This document shows, piece by piece, positions 61,601 through 63,573 of a DNA stretch of 64,000 bases (the first letter of the stretch is position 1; every line of letters begins with the position of its first letter). The notes under the pieces are model-generated. The model saw nothing but the letters and a program-made list of their open reading frames with translations. It was not told the origin of the DNA and did no database searches. Position numbers and translations under genes: made by a program. The stretch covers positions 30,875,409 through 30,939,408 of the forward strand of contig OY727093.1 in the NCBI GenBank assembly GCA_963402885.1, written 5' to 3'. This stretch comes from Antedon bifida (Eukaryota; Echinodermata; Crinoidea; Comatulida; Antedonidae).

Positions 61601-63573
61601 CTCTGCTATTTACTTTACTAGTTGTTATCTGACATTTTTAACTATCAATTATTTACAAGTATAGTACACAACATTATCATTGCATCAACCAACAAATTTT
61701 TCAATAGATGACTTATTAATTAGTCATACACAAATTGTTATATAGTATTTACTGAGAATACCACCAAAAATATTTTTATATTCTGAAAACCTCTTTGCTT
61801 TATTTGCTGTATGTTTTAAAAACATTTAACATTATTGTTCAAGTTCAAGTTATTTTTATGAGAGGTATTGTATGAGCAAAACAGATTGCAGAAAAATAAT
61901 AAATAAAAATCAATAAAATACTTCATCAAGGTTCGTCCTACAATAATTAAATTTTACCTTAACAAATATTATATTTAGGAATTATAAGATTTGGTTAAAT
62001 TGGCCGTGAATATATTTATTATTGTAAACAAATTGAAAGTGTAATTTTACAATGTTTTAATAAATATACTGTATAAAATGTGAATCCATCAAATATGACA
62101 TTAATAACTGAATAGAATATAAGTCTTCTCAGATAAGGACTACAAACCGTAGGTCCAGTGTATCTAGCTCATGTGGACTTTAAAGAACCTACAGTATTAC
62201 ATTACATCTTTCGAGACGAGTAGGGAGTACTAGTACACACACAGTCACTTATCATAACTGAGCCCTCTGGGAGACCAGTCCAGTCCATTCATGAATTAAT
62301 ATTAAATTATGAAATCATGAAAAAATATGTCTTGGATCAACAGGTTGTCTACAAACAATTAAAGATGTTGGATGTCTCAACTTCTTTTACGCCTTATGGG
62401 CATGTCATTGGAGAATAAGAATCTAAAGAATATTATTTCACTTTTGGCACGTTAAGGTTAATGTCCTCAACCATCATATGATGGTATTTATCTATACAGT
62501 GAGTAAGTCGCCAATCTCAAGAAATATACCATACAATGTGTTTAAAGATCTGTCTACACTTTCAAACTAGTTTGACAAAACAAATGTGATGTGCCAAAAT
62601 ATGGTAGAGATATTCCCAAATATAGAGGTGTGCAAATATAGTAGTGATATGACATCATCATGTCCAAATATGGGTATATCACATGTTTTTGTTACATCAA
62701 GTTTGATATGTAGCTTAAGATATAAACGATAAATAATTTGAAACATTTTACATACAGGAAAATTTAGAATTAGGACGGTCTACTTTATATAGTGAAACAA
62801 AATTACATGTGAACATTCAATACGTATTATAAACAATATGTATTCTCAATCTTTTGTAATAATATTCCAAAATAGTATATTATTATTAAATGTCATGATT
62901 AAAAAAACACACTAGTCTAAAGCAAAGTCAAATATTAATCACATCTGAATTTGCAATACCCAATGACATTCACTTTAAGCATGCTTAAAGTGTATTAATC
63001 CTCTATTAAGCTCTGTCTACACTATCAAAAAATGATCATATATGGACATGGACATATCACTACCATATTTAAGAATATCACTACCATATTTAAAGAATAT
63101 CAGTAACATATTTGGGTACATCACATTTTTTTTATCGTGTTGACAGAGCTTTAATCTTTAATCCAACTGTCAAACTGTTCAATGCCTCTTCCTCCAACTA
63201 TACCTGATCCAAAAATCATAACAATCATCTATCAAAATATTCCTATTAAAGAAATCAACGTCATGGAATTGATGTCATAGAAACATTGGGGTTTTACATC
63301 CTTCTATTATTATAGTGACATGATGTGTCATACCAAAACTTTGCACCTAAATCTACCAAAATCTACCTAAAGCCCTATCAAACATACAATACAGAATAGC
63401 ATGTAATACAATTCATTGGAATAGTTTTGATCATACATTATGTTGTAAACATCTGTAGGCAGCCAGCAGTCAGTCTGGACCTATGAGTCACCTATCAATA
63501 ATCAAAAAACTTTTAACTTACGATACATGCATTCTATCATATGCAAGATCTTCTTGGTCTTTTCGTCAGCCAT
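19527..63573 (-). CDS. clasp: CLASP microtubule plus-end stabiliser, TOG2-TOG3-CTD form (gene level, 33 exons, alternative first exons)
   Basis: CLASPs bind tubulin through TOG domains, track plus ends through EB proteins and promote microtubule rescue at the cell cortex, kinetochore and Golgi (family knowledge). The coding parts of exons 2 to 33 join without a frame break. With the 57.4 kb first exon and the cassette the protein has 1316 residues. The order is: Gly-rich and Pro-rich linker (21-130), TOG2 (about 131-345, with DWEQR and DLRSQVVREACIT), Ser/Arg-rich region with one SxIP motif (SGIP, 570-573), TOG3 (about 680-900, with WSERKEGL and NSSETRLAVSRII), linker, and C-terminal HEAT domain (about 1072-1300, with LLKELSNHNER and CPIIQTADYPIN), ending MKLLNLYIKRAQ plus a short tail. 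TOG1 is absent, as in short CLASP2 isoforms. The gene appears to be the single CLASP of an invertebrate, so no 1/2 suffix is given. Exon starts and ends come from splice motifs plus frame and were not checked against RNA. Confidence 0.95.
19881..19997 (-). CDS. clasp: CLASP exon 32, C-terminal domain
   Basis: It encodes SYDHQESSVRKASVFCLVAI, then GDELKEYLKDLPGSK, matching GYDN-ESSVRKA-VFCLVA in vertebrates. The acceptor is TTCTAG and the donor GTACGT. Phase 0. Confidence 0.95.
20092..20362 (+). mobile_element. tRNA-derived SINE, family S1, copy 1
   Basis: The head has a pol III A-box-like GAGTGACCAGGTTAAG and a B box GGGTTCGAGGC about 50 bp on. Then a body with TCTTCTCGGATAAGGACTA and GTAGGTCCAGTGTA follows, and a tail GGGAGACCAGTCTTGGACTG, ending CACCCAGTATAAATAAATA. 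It lies in the CLASP intron between exons 32 and 31. Confidence 0.85.
20466..20672 (-). CDS. clasp: CLASP exon 31, C-terminal domain
   Basis: It encodes VVRAAEDTSATLANSIPPEQ, then CPIIQTADYPINQAAIKM. This is the most conserved part of the domain that binds CLIP-170, LL5beta and kinetochore partners (family knowledge). The acceptor is TTTCAG and the donor GTAAAG. Confidence 0.96.
20888..21016 (-). CDS. clasp: CLASP exon 30, C-terminal domain
   Basis: It encodes ATIRALALRVLREILRNQPD, then RFKDYVELTILKILEAHKDS. It is nearly identical to vertebrate CLASP. The acceptor is TTGTAG and the donor GTAGCA. Phase 0. Confidence 0.95.
21036..21124. mobile_element. Fold-back element family A, copy 11 (truncated)
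   Basis: The internal unit and the GTTTGATAGTGTAGACAG right arm remain. It starts about 20 bp above CLASP exon 30. Confidence 0.78.
21357..21564. mobile_element. Palindromic element family B, fuller copy
   Basis: Left arm AACTCAGACAGCATCGTACGA and right arm TCATACGACGTTGTCTGAGTT are inverted copies of each other. It lies in the intron between CLASP exons 30 and 29, ending 33 bp below exon 29. There is no coding capacity, so it is a non-autonomous DNA element by structure. Confidence 0.7.
21597..21723 (-). CDS. clasp: CLASP exon 29, C-terminal domain
   Basis: It encodes FEERKAAMIQLIRLTRENSL, then WDDHFKTVLLLMLETLGDSE. It matches the (V/A)WDEHFKTILLLLLETLGD stretch of vertebrates. The acceptor is ACTAG and the donor GTAATA. 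Confidence 0.95.
21936..22002 (-). CDS. clasp: CLASP exon 28, C-terminal domain
   Basis: It encodes AIPDDMTDAFVPLLKELSNH, then NER. LLKELSNHNER is identical to vertebrate CLASPs. The acceptor is TTATAG and the donor GTAATT. Confidence 0.95.
22560..22640 (-). mobile_element. tRNA-like SINE head, family S3
   Basis: On the minus strand TATGGCTCGGTGGTCTGTGC gives an A box and GAGATCGAGCCTCACC a degenerate B box. It sits inside the 22.2-24.3 kb repeat block. It lacks tRNA folding pairs good enough for a functional gene. Confidence 0.65.
22833..23458. mobile_element. 626-bp TTAA-flanked inverted-repeat element
   Basis: The ends AGCCCCCTTCCCTAC and GCAGGGAAGGGGTCT are inverted repeats with TTAA directly outside both (22829-22832, 23459-23462), the signature of piggyBac-type insertion. 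There is no transposase frame, so it is non-autonomous. The interior is unusually GC-rich for this window, with GGCCTAGCTAGG-like words. Confidence 0.72.
24505..24573 (+). mobile_element. SINE family S1, tail fragment
   Basis: GGCCCTCTGGGAGAACAGTC and AACCAGTATAAAGAAG match the S1 3' tail. It ends about 27 bp below CLASP exon 27. Confidence 0.72.
24600..24666 (-). CDS. clasp: CLASP exon 27
   Basis: It encodes NLRSSRGALTDSMLYDEEEY, then GG. It is an acidic segment before the C-terminal HEAT domain, like the ALKEAMFDDD segment of vertebrates. The acceptor is TTATAG and the donor GTAAGA. A SINE tail ends about 30 bp below the donor. Confidence 0.85.
25022..25160. mobile_element. Fold-back element family A, copy 12 (reverse)
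   Basis: Complete left arm and near-complete right arm, with one internal unit. It lies in the intron between CLASP exons 26 and 27. Confidence 0.88.
25500..25928 (-). CDS. clasp: CLASP exon 26, long linker exon
   Basis: This is the largest exon, 143 codons. It begins KMAEEAKRSSPRSTLQRSPR and includes NNMNSEEVYKSLQKTTAEI, which matches the N-x-NSEEIYSSLRGVTEAI motif before the CLASP C-terminal domain. The ATG near its 5' end is internal: the frame is open to the acceptor ATAG and joins exon 25. The donor is GTTAGT. Confidence 0.93.
25929..28021. other. CLASP intron between exons 25 and 26
   Basis: AT-rich sequence with one family A copy at 26.85 kb. No further exon or repeat array is recognised. 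Confidence 0.55.
26854..26970. mobile_element. Fold-back element family A, copy 13 (short)
   Basis: Only 117 bp long. The second half of the interior has been lost, but both terminal arms are kept. CLASP intron. Confidence 0.85.
28022..28081 (-). CDS. clasp: CLASP exon 25, end of TOG3
   Basis: This small 60-base exon encodes EGVTKLLRNYMRSTATHGNE, aligning with DGATKLLHNHL of vertebrates. The acceptor is TTCTAG and the donor GTAATA. Phase 0. It lies beside several chance frames on both strands. Confidence 0.9.
28493..28558. repeat. Short inverted repeat TCACAAACCAATTG
   Basis: TCACAAACCAATTG and CTAATTGGTTTGTGA face each other over 66 bp. A related TTCACAAACCAATTGG occurs at 37.89 kb, so it may be a small dispersed family. 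Confidence 0.5.
28617..28815. repeat. Minisatellite of hairpin units AGTGCAATAGCACT
   Basis: About nine 18-24 bp units occur in tandem, each containing the self-complementary core AGTGC-AATA-GCACT. The array could form a series of small cruciforms or, when transcribed with CLASP pre-mRNA, a run of hairpins. It lies in the intron between exons 24 and 25. Confidence 0.88.
29913..29999 (-). CDS. clasp: CLASP exon 24, TOG3
   Basis: It encodes ASQAVLIALFELNTPEFSSM, then LSVLPKTFQ, equal to VLISLFELNTPEF and LPKTFQ of vertebrates. The acceptor is TTTGTAG and the donor GTAAGT. Phase 0. Confidence 0.95.
30039..30388 (-). mobile_element. tRNA-derived SINE, family S1, copy 2 with a different tail
   Basis: On the minus strand it begins AGTGGCTGAGCGGTTAAGAC, a better A box of tRNA-Leu/Ser type, followed by a body about 80% like copy 1. 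Past GAGTAGGGGGTTAC the tail differs and ends TGCGCTATATAAATTTTGC. It lies between CLASP exons 23 and 24. Confidence 0.82.
30449..30592 (-). CDS. clasp: CLASP exon 23, TOG3
   Basis: It encodes VKVSMLNYLENLTRLMDPSE, then NSSETRLAVSRIISWTSEAK. NSSETRLAVSR is a signature of CLASP TOG3. The acceptor is TCACCAG and the donor GTTTGT. Phase 0 at both ends. Confidence 0.95.
30709..30787 (-). CDS. clasp: CLASP exon 22, TOG3
   Basis: It encodes ESFPYDEQFRILTKFIVDQT, then QTPNAK, matching ESFP-D-QF-IL-RF-VDQTQTP in vertebrates. The acceptor is TTTTTAG and the donor GTAAAT. Confidence 0.95.
30985..31130. repeat. Tandem repeat (AATCAATCAATAATT)n
   Basis: About ten imperfect 10-15 bp units built of ATCA tetramers lie in the short intron between CLASP exons 22 and 21. 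Confidence 0.85.
31177..31340 (-). CDS. clasp: CLASP exon 21, TOG3
   Basis: It encodes VFSLFLDTLMDFVVSYKQDL, then SDWLFILMTRLLQKTGSDLL. It is near-identical in pattern to the vertebrate HEAT repeat VFSMFLETLVDF. The donor is GTGAGT, phase 2. Confidence 0.95.
31379..31494. mobile_element. Fold-back element family A, copy 14 (right-truncated)
   Basis: Full left arm with TA flank, two internal units, and then the element breaks off 20 bp below CLASP exon 20. Confidence 0.82.
31515..31578 (-). CDS. clasp: CLASP exon 20, TOG3
   Basis: It encodes RQELKRTTELFTRMFVDPH, then SK, equal to the VELKRLCEIFTRMFADPH stretch of vertebrates. The acceptor is CTACAG and the donor GTAAGA. Confidence 0.93.
31656..32028. 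repeat. 34-bp minisatellite, about eleven units
   Basis: The unit reads GGTATTGGGAGAGTTTCCGG followed by TTTTCAGAGAGTCT. Because 34 is not a multiple of three and the unit has no stop in any plus frame, long overlapping plus-strand frames arise. It sits in the intron between CLASP exons 20 and 19, ending 35 bp below exon 19. Confidence 0.95.
32064..32266 (-). CDS. clasp: CLASP exon 19, start of TOG3
   Basis: It begins ISRKRWDSNCSDGEDSDVSS, an acidic Ser stretch, and continues to AKMASPAWSERKEGLHGLQ, the first helix pair of TOG3 (compare WSERKEGLLGLQ). It ends in phase 2 at GTAAGT. Confidence 0.94.
32588..32730 (-). CDS. clasp: CLASP exon 18
   Basis: It encodes SSSSNRERRLSGGTNQHPGR, then AQRVLGTGQEAEQALHNAL. 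The second half matches AMRVLSTSTDLEAAVADAL of vertebrate CLASP. The donor is GTAAGT, phase 0. Confidence 0.9.
32826..33015. repeat. TACCGGTA-bearing tandem repeat
   Basis: About eight units of roughly 22 bp carry the palindrome TACCGGTA or a decayed form with GGTGGTATACCGG. It lies above CLASP exon 18. Confidence 0.85.
33577..33750 (-). CDS. clasp: CLASP exon 17, EB-binding SxIP motif
   Basis: It encodes GSRSGSRSASPSSK, and further on RRRSGIPVPRSQGASRENSP. SGIP is the SxIP motif that docks on EB1-type proteins; vertebrate CLASPs have SKIPRSQG at the same place. Flanking Arg and Ser residues fit GSK3-regulated plus-end tracking (family knowledge). The acceptor is ATACAG and the donor GTAAGT. 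Confidence 0.94.
33868..34143. repeat. ACCAGGTTT tandem repeat with higher-order duplication
   Basis: Units of about 20-35 bp with ACCAGGTTTTGTAACCAGG occur. A larger block including CCAGATTTCATAACCAG appears twice (near 33.94 and 34.10 kb). It starts about 120 bp above CLASP exon 17. Confidence 0.85.
35079..35189 (-). CDS. clasp: CLASP exon 16
   Basis: It encodes STPSRVNSGLNSNGRVSLSN, then RTRSRVGVSQSQ, matching the ASTP and VSQSQ landmarks of vertebrate CLASPs. The acceptor is TTATTCAG and the donor GTAAGT. It is phase 1 at both ends. Confidence 0.92.
36601..36758. mobile_element. Family D repeat, copy 2 with both ends
   Basis: The ends GGCGGACCCATTTGAAAT and TTGAATCCGCCCCTGG are imperfect inverted repeats of a GGGGCGGATCCA-type terminus that I recall as widespread in invertebrate hAT-like MITEs. 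It carries a G-run and the same GTCCTATCTTTTGAATTA core as copy 1. Confidence 0.75.
36819..36860. repeat. GAT microsatellite
   Basis: A run of GATGATGGTGATGATGATGATG-type triplets in a CLASP intron. Confidence 0.85.
37449..37582. mobile_element. Fold-back element family A, copy 15
   Basis: Arms are complete and TA lies on both sides, one of four copies with a clean TA on each flank. It has a single internal unit. Confidence 0.88.
37995..38108. mobile_element. Fold-back element family A, copy 16 (internally deleted)
   Basis: TA is on both flanks. Most of the centre is missing while the arms are kept. It ends 116 bp below the cassette exon of CLASP. Confidence 0.87.
38224..38355 (-). CDS. clasp: CLASP exon 15, candidate cassette exon (poly-Pro, poly-Ala)
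   Basis: This is an open 132-base segment between an AAGCAG acceptor and a GTAAAT donor, with matching phase 1 on both sides, so it can be included or skipped without a frameshift. It encodes ARRRRRGLLSNQ, later LETPPPPPPAAAAQQNS. Exons 14 and 16 also join directly in frame. The Arg run and proline run suit the disordered region, and the six prolines could bind profilin or EVH1-type partners (inference). No direct vertebrate match is recalled. Confidence 0.6.
38720..38867. mobile_element. Fold-back element family A, copy 17 (reverse)
   Basis: Arms are complete with TA on both flanks. CLASP intron. Confidence 0.88.
39006..39139. mobile_element. Fold-back element family A, copy 18
   Basis: Only 138 bp above copy 17. 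Both arms end in the CACATAAAGTTTGATAG type, so the copy is more nearly palindromic than most. Confidence 0.87.
39730..39888 (-). CDS. clasp: CLASP exon 14, Ser/Arg-rich
   Basis: It encodes LVLGPRSNSDVNTGAASRA, then RISRSKSTSREN. The SRSKSTSRE stretch looks like the phosphorylatable Ser/Arg repeats of the CLASP plus-end region. The acceptor is CTACAG and the donor GTAAAC. It is phase 1 at both ends. Confidence 0.88.
40144..40379. repeat. Direct duplication of about 100 bp
   Basis: AATACATTTCATAATTTATT and, farther on, TTTTGAATTCAAGTT occur twice in the same order (40144-40250 and 40282-40379) with a few differences. Confidence 0.88.
40671..40801. mobile_element. Fold-back element family A, copy 19 (reverse)
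   Basis: The arms are slightly diverged (ACACTGTCCACACTATC). One internal unit. Confidence 0.84.
41068..41129 (-). CDS. clasp: CLASP exon 13, Arg-rich linker with NAGNAG acceptor
   Basis: It encodes SRITPGIPARRSMRVTKSEH. The acceptor reads AAGCAG, so the exon may start at 41129 or at 41126. Both keep frame and differ by one serine. The donor is GTAAGC, phase 1. It resembles the IRTRRQ stretch of vertebrate CLASP1. Confidence 0.85.
41467..41628 (-). CDS. clasp: CLASP exon 12, end of TOG2 and Ser-rich linker
   Basis: It encodes AYWKFHEHFKQAADKLFNGL, the last TOG2 helix (compare CYWGFHSHF), then a Ser/Gly-rich linker ending SKASSAENL. The donor GTAAGC leaves phase 2. Confidence 0.92.
42106..42243 (-). 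CDS. clasp: CLASP exon 11, TOG2
   Basis: The exon lies between GTCTCAG and GTTAGT. It encodes TIVSTWETHSMERHV, then AIRRGIEDPDSEARATAR, matching the EWQTHSLERH and DADSEAR stretches of vertebrate TOG2. The segment just after the acceptor (NTMLFIL) is divergent. Confidence 0.92.
42350..42452. repeat. Tandem array of the family A internal unit, without arms
   Basis: Four copies of a 21-bp unit, CACTACCATATTTGGGCATAT, occur in tandem, ending in GGGCACATCACACT. Neither terminal arm is present. This is the same unit seen once to three times inside full elements. It lies about 85 bp from a complete copy. Confidence 0.9.
42538..42699. mobile_element. Fold-back element family A, copy 20
   Basis: Full arms with small changes and two internal units. 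It ends 56 bp below CLASP exon 10. Confidence 0.88.
42756..42826 (-). CDS. clasp: CLASP exon 10, TOG2
   Basis: It encodes QTHGHRLIPIITGFSTSKS, then TAIRR, matching H-T-H-x-x-R-L-I-P of the family. Only one of the three frames is open. It ends in phase 2 at GTAAGT. Confidence 0.92.
43872..44007 (-). CDS. clasp: CLASP exon 9, TOG2
   Basis: It encodes YLSSKLGRSFEHAAESVLP, then NSAKIMSTSGMVCINLIIK. The NSAK(I/V)M(A/S)TSG stretch is diagnostic of CLASP TOG2. The acceptor is TTTGCAG and the donor GTATGT. Confidence 0.94.
44540..44685 (-). CDS. clasp: CLASP exon 8, TOG2
   Basis: It encodes LKKIRSLVIAGAKDYDCF, then SAKDLRSQVVREACITLA, an almost exact match to the second HEAT repeat of vertebrate CLASP TOG2. 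It runs from phase 0 to phase 2; the last codon is completed by the next exon. Confidence 0.95.
44819..45135. repeat. 15-bp minisatellite GATAATGAAAATGTT, about 20 units
   Basis: The unit length is divisible by three and has no stop in several frames, so long repetitive frames appear on both strands. It is followed by a GGT run at 45168-45188. It lies in the 566-bp intron between CLASP exons 8 and 7 and makes up more than half of it. Confidence 0.95.
45252..45344 (-). CDS. clasp: CLASP exon 7, start of TOG2
   Basis: This phase-0 exon of 31 codons begins IFSSKSLEEEFNSI and contains NDKNDWEQRCSA, the first HEAT repeat of TOG2 with the conserved Asp-Trp-Glu-Gln-Arg of TOG tubulin-contact loops. 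The acceptor is TTTCAG and the donor GTAAGT. Confidence 0.93.
45613..45815. mobile_element. Inverted-repeat element family E, 203 bp
   Basis: Left end AAGCATGGTTCCAACTAGCG and right end CGCTAGTGAGAACCAAGCTT are inverted copies continuing into ACGCAACG/CGTTGCGT. It is preceded by TA. It lies in the CLASP intron between exons 6 and 7. One copy only. Confidence 0.72.
46074..46287. repeat. 35-bp minisatellite, six units
   Basis: The unit is TACTTTTATACTTTTAAATA followed by TAGAGTTGCTATTGC. Units are nearly identical apart from one base in the first, suggesting recent amplification. Confidence 0.95.
46288..46515. repeat. Low-copy dispersed repeat (GGACATCTTCAGG / CCCCTTAATAGGGGTGTCC)
   Basis: The segment carries CCCCTATTAAAGGGACATC and, inverted, TGTCCCCTTAATAGGGGTG, which suggests an inverted-repeat element. 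Related words occur near 45.55 and 47.83 kb. Confidence 0.5.
46612..46667 (-). CDS. clasp: CLASP exon 6, pre-TOG2 segment
   Basis: Two bases complete a Gly codon, then GALNEDRFVEAYEEVPIVS follows. It aligns with GAGAVDEDDFIKAFTDVP of vertebrate CLASP just before TOG2. The donor is GTAAGT. Confidence 0.88.
47234..47312 (-). CDS. clasp: CLASP exon 5, basic Ser-rich linker
   Basis: The exon lies between TTTACAG and GTTGGT. It encodes KATTVKRSSSSAGKKLGSR, then PGST, like the S/K/G-rich stretch before the acidic DEDDF segment in vertebrate CLASPs. It ends in phase 1. Confidence 0.82.
48243..48317 (-). CDS. clasp: CLASP exon 4, proline-rich linker
   Basis: This is a 75-base phase-0 exon between GCACAG and GTGAGA. 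It encodes 25 residues including EPTPHKPPLPSSR, which carries PxxP spacing of the kind bound by SH3 domains (inference). It is also symmetric and potentially optional. Confidence 0.75.
48455..48616. mobile_element. Fold-back element family A, copy 21 (reverse)
   Basis: Arms are complete. It lies in the intron between CLASP exons 3 and 4. Confidence 0.9.
48844..48912 (-). CDS. clasp: CLASP exon 3, linker
   Basis: This is a 69-base phase-0 exon between TTTATAG and GTGAGA. It encodes RKPWNSRVTPMLQKTS and then AVAAFNE. It is a symmetric exon (phase 0 to 0) and could be skipped without a frameshift. No strong vertebrate counterpart is recalled. Confidence 0.72.
49464..49555. repeat. Short tandem repeat CCTCATAAAACCAGACACAAT
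   Basis: Two close copies and a diverged third of a roughly 40-bp unit. Confidence 0.8.
50480..50529 (-). CDS. clasp: CLASP exon 2, common acceptor exon (Gly-rich)
   Basis: The exon lies between TTTTTTAG and GTAAGT. Two bases complete the codon begun by any of the first exons, then 16 codons read PKAGGGGGDETDNKPA. This is the junction shared by all five alternative starts. It corresponds to the unstructured stretch before TOG2 in other CLASPs. Confidence 0.8.
50559..50794. repeat. Direct duplication of about 117 bp next to CLASP exon 2
   Basis: Two copies starting TGTTAATG(T/C)CAAAACC run through TTTTATACATATATAAAA to AAATTTGACAAAA. The nearer copy begins 30 bp above the exon 2 acceptor. 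Confidence 0.9.
51440..51536. mobile_element. Fragment related to the 626-bp element
   Basis: AAGACAAGAAATGACCTGGTTT and TTTTAAAGTTAAATATATGC match the right third of the 22.8-23.5 kb element. It is immediately followed by SINE S2. Confidence 0.65.
51540..51705 (+). mobile_element. tRNA-derived SINE, family S2
   Basis: The B box is GAGGTTCGAATCC, preceded by a tRNA-like TGGCGCTGTGTGTTGGACG. The body TATCCTTAGGCAATATACTT and tail CTCTCCACCCAGGTGTATAA resemble SINEs I recall from echinoderm genomes. It ends in GAATGAATGAATA. A minus-strand open frame across it is a by-product. Confidence 0.82.
51739..51960. repeat. Direct duplication of about 105 bp
   Basis: TTCATGTTTATCAAAACACA and TACACATGTAATATG occur twice in the same order with an AGAATAAATAA end. 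It lies just after SINE S2. Confidence 0.88.
52374..52538. mobile_element. Fold-back element family A, copy 22 (reverse)
   Basis: Arms are present, with two internal units. Confidence 0.88.
52612..52640 (+). mobile_element. SINE family S1, extreme tail fragment
   Basis: CGTCACCCAGTATAAAGAAT matches only the last bases of S1. It is too short for certainty. Confidence 0.45.
52939..53099. mobile_element. Fold-back element family A, copy 23 (reverse)
   Basis: TA is on both flanks and both arms are present. It lies between CLASP exon 2 and the first-exon pair 1a/1b. Confidence 0.9.
53470..53515 (-). CDS. clasp: CLASP candidate first exon 1a (MNFSMEVIIEGPENE)
   Basis: The ATG at 53515 opens 15 codons and one base before a GTAGGA donor, weaker than the others. 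The frame to exon 2 is kept. The acidic peptide has no recognised motif. It is the candidate nearest to exon 2 and would give the shortest primary transcript. Confidence 0.48.
53693..53720 (-). CDS. clasp: CLASP first exon 1b (MRKPVGSST)
   Basis: A very short coding exon of nine codons plus one base ends at a GTAGGT donor. It recalls the short alternative N-terminus of vertebrate CLASP2 gamma, which also begins Met-Arg and skips TOG1. It lies 205 bp above another candidate, 1a, so the two could share a promoter region. It joins exon 2 in frame. Confidence 0.58.
54188..54340. mobile_element. Fold-back element family A, copy 24
   Basis: The left arm is complete with a TA flank. The right end lacks the final GCTT. 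Confidence 0.87.
55300..55515. repeat. Tandem repeat CACTAATCGATCAATAATTGG
   Basis: Four to five irregular 40-60 bp units combine ATCAATAATTGGTACC, ACAACTACATCCACTAAT and ACAAAAACTAGAAACA. Confidence 0.85.
56058..56350. repeat. AATAAACGC-type repeat
   Basis: Several CCCAAATAAACGC units are followed by CCCGGGGCATGTATTCGAAT. It looks like a decayed element with AATAAACGCCC words. A C-run is present. Confidence 0.55.
56779..56912. mobile_element. Family D repeat, copy 3 (diverged)
   Basis: It reads GGAGATCCGGGATTCTGAAAT at the left, then TACTATCTTTTGCATTGTAA, then a GGGGCCCTGGG stretch. It is the same family with more changes. Confidence 0.65.
57126..57254. mobile_element. Fold-back element family A, copy 25 (left-truncated)
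   Basis: It starts at AATGTGATGTGCC and keeps the right arm. It lies 106 bp below the donor side of CLASP first exon 1c. Confidence 0.83.
57360..57420 (-). CDS. clasp: CLASP first exon 1c (MAFLKKKTKFNWWG...)
   Basis: The ATG at 57420, preceded by AAACA, opens 20 codons and one base before the donor GTAAGT. The lysine-rich start followed by FNWWGTSSSPP has a basic-hydrophobic look. It joins exon 2 in frame as Ala-Pro-Lys. I used this exon as the reference start because its donor and ATG context are good. Expression is unproven. Confidence 0.65.
58261..58395. repeat. 22-bp tandem repeat CAAAACCACACCCATAATTTT
   Basis: About six units, decaying to the right, where related CCACACC words continue to about 58.52 kb. 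It lies between CLASP first exons 1c and 1d. Confidence 0.9.
58973..59135 (-). CDS. clasp: CLASP candidate first exon 1d (MENRNRASFQRD...)
   Basis: The ATG at 59135 opens 54 codons and one base before the donor GTAAGG. Joining to exon 2 completes a GCA codon and continues into the Gly-rich linker. The peptide is acidic toward its end (EEMECDMNDG) and includes VLDLLSDGNPMPLKNG. It is the longest of the alternative N-termini. No known domain is seen. Its length, donor and codon content make it a convincing exon. Confidence 0.68.
59771..59884 (+). CDS. Possible short plus-strand first exon, unknown gene
   Basis: The ATG at 59771 (context ACACC) opens 38 codons (MYGRHRQIHRDEEELWMSPL onward) to a GTAAGC donor; an earlier GTGAGG donor after 27 codons is also possible. 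Composition is richer in G and C than the surroundings and the peptide looks protein-like. I do not recognise it. It would be divergent from CLASP first exon 1d, 636 bp away. No second exon was found, so this is tentative. Confidence 0.22.
62121..62283 (+). mobile_element. SINE family S1, copy 3 (headless)
   Basis: Only the body and tail remain: AGTCTTCTCAGATAAGGACT through GAGCCCTCTGGGAGACCAG. It is 5'-truncated, as is usual for retrotransposed copies. Confidence 0.8.
62545..62715. mobile_element. Fold-back element family A, copy 26 (diverged, reverse)
   Basis: The left arm is AAGATCTGTCTACACTTTC and the right arm is partly lost (GTTTGATATGTAGCTT). Confidence 0.8.
63008..63152. mobile_element. 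Fold-back element family A, copy 27 (diverged)
   Basis: The outer left arm is intact, the inner arm deleted, and there are three CACTACCATATTTAAGAAT-type internal units. The right end is GACAGAGCTTT. Confidence 0.8.
63522..63573 (-). CDS. clasp: CLASP candidate first exon 1e (MADEKTKKILHM...)
   Basis: The ATG at 63573 opens 17 codons and one base before a strong donor GTAAGT. Splicing to exon 2 would keep frame and create a Pro codon. The peptide is basic and short, with no domain recognised. It could instead be the first exon of an unrelated upstream gene, since it lies 4.4 kb above the next candidate. The phase match alone has a one-in-three chance of being accidental. Confidence 0.45.

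Larger units (their letters stand above)
50530..63521. other. CLASP 5' region: long introns between alternative first exons
   Basis: Apart from the five candidate first exons it contains SINE S2, four family A copies (a fifth lies just right of 62.5 kb), duplications at 50.6 and 51.8 kb, and tandem repeats at 55.3 and 58.3 kb. No TOG1-type coding sequence is seen. Promoters cannot be placed: no CpG island or convincing core promoter is visible to me. Confidence 0.5.
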
